DNA from: Paludibacterium paludis
Lineage (GTDB): Bacteria; Pseudomonadota; Gammaproteobacteria; Burkholderiales; Chromobacteriaceae
Length of the DNA: 64,000 nucleotides
Direction of reading: 5' to 3'
Assembly (NCBI RefSeq): GCF_018802605.1
Contig: NZ_CP069161.1
Span: 620,001 to 684,000 of the forward strand
Shown piece after piece: positions 60,001 to 64,000 of the stretch (position 1 is its first letter; each line of letters opens with the position of its first letter). The notes below the pieces were generated by a model. It was not told where the DNA came from. It was given only the letters and a program-made list of their open reading frames with translations, and did no database searches. The translations under genes were made by a program, and so were the position numbers.

Positions 60001-63000
60001 AGCTCGATACGGGCACGGCCAAGTACGACTTGACACTGGAAATGTGGGAGGAGGACGACAGCCTCGCCGGCCAGATGGAATATTCGACCGAGCGCTTCGA
60101 TGCAGGAACGATCGAACGGATGCTGGCCAATTTCACGGTGTTCCTCGGCGCGCTCGCCCGTGAGCCTCTGGCCCCCCTGGGCCGGCTTGCGCTGCTCTCC
60201 GACGCTGAACGCGCGCTGATCGATACGTGGAACGCGACCCAGGCGCCGTTCAGCGACGATGTGGCCGTGCACCGGCTGATCGAATGGCAGGCCGATGCGA
60301 CGCCGCACGGCGATGCCGTGCTGTTCGAAGACCGCGCGCTGACCTACTCCGAACTTGATGCGATGGCCAACCGCTGGGCGCACCGGCTGATGGCGGCCGG
60401 GGTGGGGCCGGGGGTCCCCGTGGCCTTGAGCATCCGCCGTTCCGATCGGCTCGTCATCGGATTTCTGGCGATTCTCAAGGCCGGCGGCGTCTATGTGCCG
60501 CTCGATCCGGATTATCCGCTCGAACGGCGGCGCTTCATGCTGGAGGATTCCGGCGCCGGTCTGATGCTGACCGAAACCGCGCTCGCGCCGATGCTCGCCG
60601 ACTTGCCCGCCGATGCCCTGTTCATCGACGGCGACGACGCCCTGAATTGCCCCGGGTCCCGGCCCGAACACGCGGTGTCCGCGGAGGATCCGGCCTACAT
60701 CATCTACACCTCGGGTTCCACCGGGGTGCCCAAGGGCGTGGTCATCCGTCATCGCGGCGTGTGCAATCTGGCGCAGGCGGAGATCGAGCTTTTGCGGATG
60801 CGAAATGCCAGCCGGGTGCTGCAGTTCGCCTCGTTCAGCTTCGATTCGTCGATCTGGGAAATCGTCATGACGCTTTGCGCCGGGGGCGCGCTGGTCATGG
60901 CGCCAGCCAAAGACCTGATGCCGGGTCCGGCCCTATTGCATACGCTCAGGCATTACCGGGTCACGCACGTCACCCTGCCGCCGTCCGCGCTGGCCGCCCT
61001 GCCGGACGATCCCTTGCCGGATCTGGAGGTGCTGATCGTCGCGGGCGAGGCCTGCGGCACGGACTTGCTGCGCAAATGGGGCAAGGGCCGGCGCTTCATC
61101 AATTCCTACGGGCCGACCGAAGCGACGGTCAGCGCCGCCAACGCCGAGCTTGAGCATGACGCGGAGCGCGTCCATATCGGCCGGCCGCTGAACAATACCC
61201 GGATACGCTTGCTTGATGACCAGGGCCAGTCCGTGCCCGTCGGCGTGGCGGGCGAGCTGTACATCGGCGGGGTGGGACTGGCGATCGGCTACCACCGCCG
61301 CGAAGCCTTGACCGCCGAACGCTTCGTGCCGGATCCATGCGACGCTTCCGGGCAGGCGCGCCTGTACCGGACCGGCGATCTGGCGCGCTGGCTACCCGAC
61401 GGCAATATCGAATACCTTGGCCGGATCGACCAGCAGGTGAAAGTGCGCGGTTACCGTATCGAACTGGGCGAGGTCGAAACCGTGCTGCGCGAGGCGCCCG
61501 GCATCACCGACGCGGTGGTCATGGCGCGGGCGGATTTTTTGCAAGGCAGCGCGCTGGTGGCGTATGTGCTGCAGGACGACGGGGTGAGCGCCGATATTCC
61601 CGCGATACGCGAACTGGCGCGGCAACGGCTGCCGGAATTCATGCTGCCCGCCGTGATCGTGCCGATGACGGCGTTTCCGCGGCTGCCCAACAACAAAGTC
61701 AACCGCAATGGTTTTCCGCTTCCCGATACCGGCGCGTCCTCCGGCGCGTCGCTCGAGGCTCCCGAGGGCGAGATCGAGGAGGCCATCGCGCGCGAGTGGT
61801 CCGAACTGCTGGGTTGCGGCGCCATTGACCGGAACACCTCCTTTTTCGATCTGGGCGGGCATTCGCTGCTCGCCGCCCGGGTCGAGGCGCGGCTGGCTGC
61901 CCGCCACGGCATCGAACTGGCGGTGCACGAGATTTTCGAGCACAAGACCATCGCGCGTCTGGCCCGCGTGGCGCGAAGCAAGACGGCGGATGCGCTGCCG
62001 TCGGTAGCGGATGGCGCGGACGCGCCGCTGACCCATGCCCAGCGGCGCATGTGGTTCCTCGAACAGATGAATCCGGGATCCTCGGCGTACCACATCGGGG
62101 TCGTCAAGCATGCGCTCGGGACAGTCGATCCCGACCTGCTGCGCCGCAGCCTGGCGGTGCTGTTCGAACGCCACGAGGCTCTGCGCATCCGTTTGCTGAC
62201 GGACGGCGCCGAAGTGCGTCAGCGCGTCTCGGACGAACCCGTGCAGTGCGATATCCAGCCTGTGCCGGCGCTGGACGACTGGGCATGGCACAGCACCGTC
62301 GACGCGATCGCCCGGGCGCAGTTGCACACGCCGTTCCAGCTGGACGGCGGCCCGCTGTACCGCTTGCGGATCGCCGTTTCGGACAACGGCCGCTGCGCGC
62401 TGGTGTGGATCGTTCACCACCTGGTGATGGATGAGGCATCCTTCTCCGTGCTGGATGACGAATTGCCTCGCATCTACGAGGCGCTGGCCGCCGGCCTCGA
62501 ACCGGCGCTGCCGCCGCCCGCGGCCCGGTTCCTCGGTTACGCGCAGTGGGAGCGCGCCACCGGGCGCGAACCGGAGTGGCGGCGCCAGCTGGATGACTGG
62601 AAAACCGTGTTCGCCACGCCTCCGGTCATCGCGACCCTGCCGTCCGATATGGTTCGGGATGCGGTCACGGCACGCGATGCGCGGGCCGGCATCGAATCTT
62701 TCGAACTGGACGCGAGTGTGACGGCACGCGTGCGCGATCTGGCCCGGCGGATGGGCACCACGCCGTTCACGGTGGTGCTGGCCGGTTACATGGCGCTGCT
62801 GCAACGCTATACCTCGGAACGCGACATCACCGTCGGCGTTCCCGTGTCGGTCAGACCTTTCCCCGAACTGGAAGGCACGGTCGGACTGTTTCTCAATACG
62901 CTGGCGCTGCGCGCCGGGGTGGATCCGGATTCGTCGTTCCAGTCGCTCCTCGAGACCCTGGGAGGAACGGTATCCCGGGCCTGGGCGAACCAGGCGGTGC

Positions 63001-64000
63001 CGTTCGAGCGCGTCGTGGACGCGGTGGATGCCGGACGCGACCACGATGGCCAGCCGCTGTTCCGGACGATGCTCGCGTACAGCCGCAAGTCCGTGGCGCC
63101 GGGCGGGCGGGCGCTCGAACTGGTCAGTTCGCCGGTGGCCGCGTCGTGCGCCAAGTTCGACGTGACGGTGTTTGTCGAAGAATACGACGAGGTGTTCCGG
63201 GGGACCTTAGAATACCGAGCGTCGCTGTTCCGCCCTGAATCAATACGCCGTCTGGCCGGACATTTTTGCCGGTTGATCGACGGTGCCGTGGCCGATCCGG
63301 CCTGCCCGGTCGGCGCATTGCCGATTCTCTCCGACGAGGAGCGGGGCTTCCTGCTGGACGGTTTCAATGCGACCGACGCCCCCTTGCCCGGGCAGTGCGC
63401 GCACCGCTTGTTCGAAGCGCAGGTCCGCCGCCGACCCGAGGCCATCGCCTGCGTGTGCGAAGGGCGCGAGCTCGGTTACGGCGAGCTTAACGCGCGCGCC
63501 AATCGTCTTGCCCGGTACCTGCGCGCGGCGGGCATCGGCACCGGCCAGCGGGTGGGGATCTTTCTGGAGCGCGGCGAGTCGCTGGTCGTGGCGATTCTCG
63601 CCGTCATGAAGACCGGCGCCGCCTACCTGCCGATGGACAGTGGCTTGCCCGGGCAGCGCCTGGCGTATCTGCTCGAAGACAGCGCGGCGTCCTTGCTGAT
63701 CACCGGGGAGGCCCTGGCTTCACGCGTGCCCGGGCAAGGTCCGGCGCGGTTATTGATCGATGCGCAGGCCGAACGCTTCGCGTCCTTCGCCGCCGGGGAT
63801 CCCGAATGGCCGGTGGCCTTGGGCGATCCGGCCTACGTGATTTACACCTCGGGCTCGACCGGGTTGCCCAAAGGCGTGGTGGTGCCGCACCTCGGACTCG
63901 CCAATTATCTCGCGCACGCGGTGGCGCACTACGACCATCCGGACGGCGCCGGCAACCCGATGCACTCCTCGATCGCGTTCGACGCCACCATCACCAGCCT
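57081..64000 (+). CDS. Multimodular NRPS, 3'-partial (A-PCP-C-A-PCP-C-A...)
   Basis: At least 2306 residues, open at the window end. Order: adenylation A1 (about 1-510; YFTSGSTGMPKA, YGPTETT at 311-317, PNGKIDRKAL), PCP1 (Ser560 in GGTSL), condensation C1 (HHIIGDAWS, His740/His741/Asp745), A2 (about 1050-1530; IYTSGSTGVPKG, NSYGPTEATVS), PCP2 (Ser1595 in GGHSLL), C2 (HHLVMDE, His1779/His1780/Asp1784) and A3 (from about 2110). No condensation domain precedes A1, so this protein starts a peptide. Reading A2 against GrsA gives an aromatic-like pocket (D-S-W-T-I-A-S-V-S), a low-confidence inference. No epimerase or thioesterase is seen. ATG 57081 has GAGAG upstream. Confidence 0.93.
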   Translation, partial: MSMLSELSRIAERFTDRIAIESDDVRISYRTLLQHVEDLARAVSAVCGPGERVATLLPQHIALAASALGIMGAGKVFAPLDPQLPPERLKALLGRIDAGLVVTERRWLGALSEALGERLADARVLLLDGDDGMPREAPPFAAWSLDEALAMPDAGGERTSPHAYLYFTSGSTGMPKAVLGRTDSLLHFIRWESRALRVGPEDRVSLLTAQMFDPFLRDLLLPLLNGATLCVPPGRELVYSPADLLAWFEARRITLTHMIPSLFQVLIEERGAADSLRHLRVAALAGEMLKGSLVDDFYALGLEHARLFNLYGPTETTLAKFCHPVCEADRNRPIVAVGHPIDDTAAHLVDERDEAVGAGETGEILIATPYMSAGYLDADQDAQARFIVRGGVPMYRTGDLGRRLPDGAIEVIGRKDFQFKVDGQRIEPGEIENALERHPDVLQAIVHPTATGTGRTVLVAYLRLRPGSTLACAEVWRAFLAPYLVVGAIPARFEAVEAFPLLPNGKIDRKALKPEPDERERARAEPSTDTERQLAVIWQSLLPVARIGLGESFFDLGGTSLMAIRMLARVRETTGAKVPFAGFLAEPTLDGLARAADRSPRADSRLVATGLRKGPPTLDQQRIAFHQRLHPDSPVYTMAYTASWRGPVDPVALQAALDALLARHSALGARFVFEDGEAVAELSGDARLRVQWRMVESASEAEAFIAADAGRPFDLSRPPLMRVTMLSLGAEEQILYLAMHHIIGDAWSVSMLWNELLDLYASAQRGAVCAMAPEALTLLDVADWQRRRPAAPLEYWLRQLAGPLPVAQLPYDRPPSSAPAQRGARLPLRLPSGLSERLRHLARERGATLYMTLLAAYAAFLYRYTRQDDVLIGTPVANRAEPELIALAGFFVNILVMRVRVDPAAGFAALLEAVRGIALEAFGHQDVPFHRLVEALNPERAAGVSALFQTMFAYQETMPAARRAGDADVSALSQLDTGTAKYDLTLEMWEEDDSLAGQMEYSTERFDAGTIERMLANFTVFLGALAREPLAPLGRLALLSDAERALIDTWNATQAPFSDDVAVHRLIEWQADATPHGDAVLFEDRALTYSELDAMANRWAHRLMAAGVGPGVPVALSIRRSDRLVIGFLAILKAGGVYVPLDPDYPLERRRFMLEDSGAGLMLTETALAPMLADLPADALFIDGDDALNCPGSRPEHAVSAEDPAYIIYTSGSTGVPKGVVIRHRGVCNLAQAEIELLRMRNASRVLQFASFSFDSSIWEIVMTLCAGGALVMAPAKDLMPGPALLHTLRHYRVTHVTLPPSALAALPDDPLPDLEVLIVAGEACGTDLLRKWGKGRRFINSYGPTEATVSAANAELEHDAERVHIGRPLNNTRIRLLDDQGQSVPVGVAGELYIGGVGLAIGYHRREALTAERFVPDPCDASGQARLYRTGDLARWLPDGNIEYLGRIDQQVKVRGYRIELGEVETVLREAPGITDAVVMARADFLQGSALVAYVLQDDGVSADIPAIRELARQRLPEFMLPAVIVPMTAFPRLPNNKVNRNGFPLPDTGASSGASLEAPEGEIEEAIAREWSELLGCGAIDRNTSFFDLGGHSLLAARVEARLAARHGIELAVHEIFEHKTIARLARVARSKTADALPSVADGADAPLTHAQRRMWFLEQMNPGSSAYHIGVVKHALGTVDPDLLRRSLAVLFERHEALRIRLLTDGAEVRQRVSDEPVQCDIQPVPALDDWAWHSTVDAIARAQLHTPFQLDGGPLYRLRIAVSDNGRCALVWIVHHLVMDEASFSVLDDELPRIYEALAAGLEPALPPPAARFLGYAQWERATGREPEWRRQLDDWKTVFATPPVIATLPSDMVRDAVTARDARAGIESFELDASVTARVRDLARRMGTTPFTVVLAGYMALLQRYTSERDITVGVPVSVRPFPELEGTVGLFLNTLALRAGVDPDSSFQSLLETLGGTVSRAWANQAVPFERVVDAVDAGRDHDGQPLFRTMLAYSRKSVAPGGRALELVSSPVAASCAKFDVTVFVEEYDEVFRGTLEYRASLFRPESIRRLAGHFCRLIDGAVADPACPVGALPILSDEERGFLLDGFNATDAPLPGQCAHRLFEAQVRRRPEAIACVCEGRELGYGELNARANRLARYLRAAGIGTGQRVGIFLERGESLVVAILAVMKTGAAYLPMDSGLPGQRLAYLLEDSAASLLITGEALASRVPGQGPARLLIDAQAERFASFAAGDPEWPVALGDPAYVIYTSGSTGLPKGVVVPHLGLANYLAHAVAHYDHPDGAGNPMHSSIAFDATITS

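Noticed and set aside
56868..60752. A 1294-residue minus-strand open frame
   Set aside because: Antisense of the amidohydrolase and NRPS genes; no family features, while the plus strand has complete NRPS motifs.
1..64000. tRNA, rRNA, insertion sequences or prophage ends
   Set aside because: Read-through of the intergenic regions showed no cloverleaf, transposase or terminal inverted repeat that I could support.

Overview
The window looks like chromosomal DNA of a motile, GC-rich Gram-negative bacterium, most likely a betaproteobacterium of the Neisseriales/Chromobacteriaceae type. This is inferred from the flagellar set (several short flagellins, FlaG, FliS, FliT-like, DUF2802, FliK-like and FhlB genes), the RNase PH and YicC sequences, and codon use. 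No rRNA, tRNA, CRISPR array or insertion sequence was recognised.

Region 1 (1-18213) is motility and surface glycans. A 1212-residue multi-domain glycosyltransferase precedes five tandem 280-residue flagellin genes. Four of these have recognisable sigma-28 promoters. Late flagellar genes follow (flaG, fliS, fliT-like, DUF2802, fliK-like, fhlB), with fliD missing from its usual place between flaG and fliS. Next come a CgeB-like glycosyltransferase, two paralogous 384-residue glycosyltransferase-like proteins (one without the acidic metal-binding motif) flanking a hydroxyacid dehydrogenase, and a WaaZ/DUF115-like protein on the minus strand.

Region 2 (18782-28247) is mixed: a small membrane protein, divergent yicC and rph, a secreted trypsin-like protease, an Asr-like acid-shock protein with thirteen 21-residue repeats, the rstA/rstB two-component system beside it, and an M9 collagenase-like lipoprotein.

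Region 3 (28436-38447) is a phosphonate locus. A divergent LysR regulator and a LysR-type inverted repeat precede a plus-strand operon: PEP mutase with its EDK-x5-NS signature, a class I aminotransferase, a sugar/choline-type nucleotidyltransferase, a YidC-like membrane protein, a membrane-anchored sulfatase-fold protein, a CDP-glycerol glycerophosphotransferase-like protein, a LysE exporter and a fosmidomycin-resistance-like MFS transporter. No phosphonopyruvate decarboxylase is present. The simplest reading is phosphonopyruvate to phosphonoalanine, CMP activation, then attachment to a surface polymer and/or export.

Region 4 (39309-64000, continuing beyond the window) is a polyketide/polyamine-NRPS cluster with the gene order known from zeamine and fabclavine clusters: a PfaA-like KS-AT-ACP-KR-DH protein, a KS-CLF-DH-DH protein, a PfaD-type enoyl reductase fused in frame to a class III aminotransferase, an SDR, a thioester reductase, an unknown protein, a nitrilase-type amidohydrolase and an NRPS that begins with an adenylation domain. 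Expected chemistry is iterative PUFA-synthase-like chain building, reductive release, transamination to a (poly)amine and coupling to a peptide. The fused reductase-aminotransferase, the single ACP and the extra SDR and unknown gene are the distinctive points.
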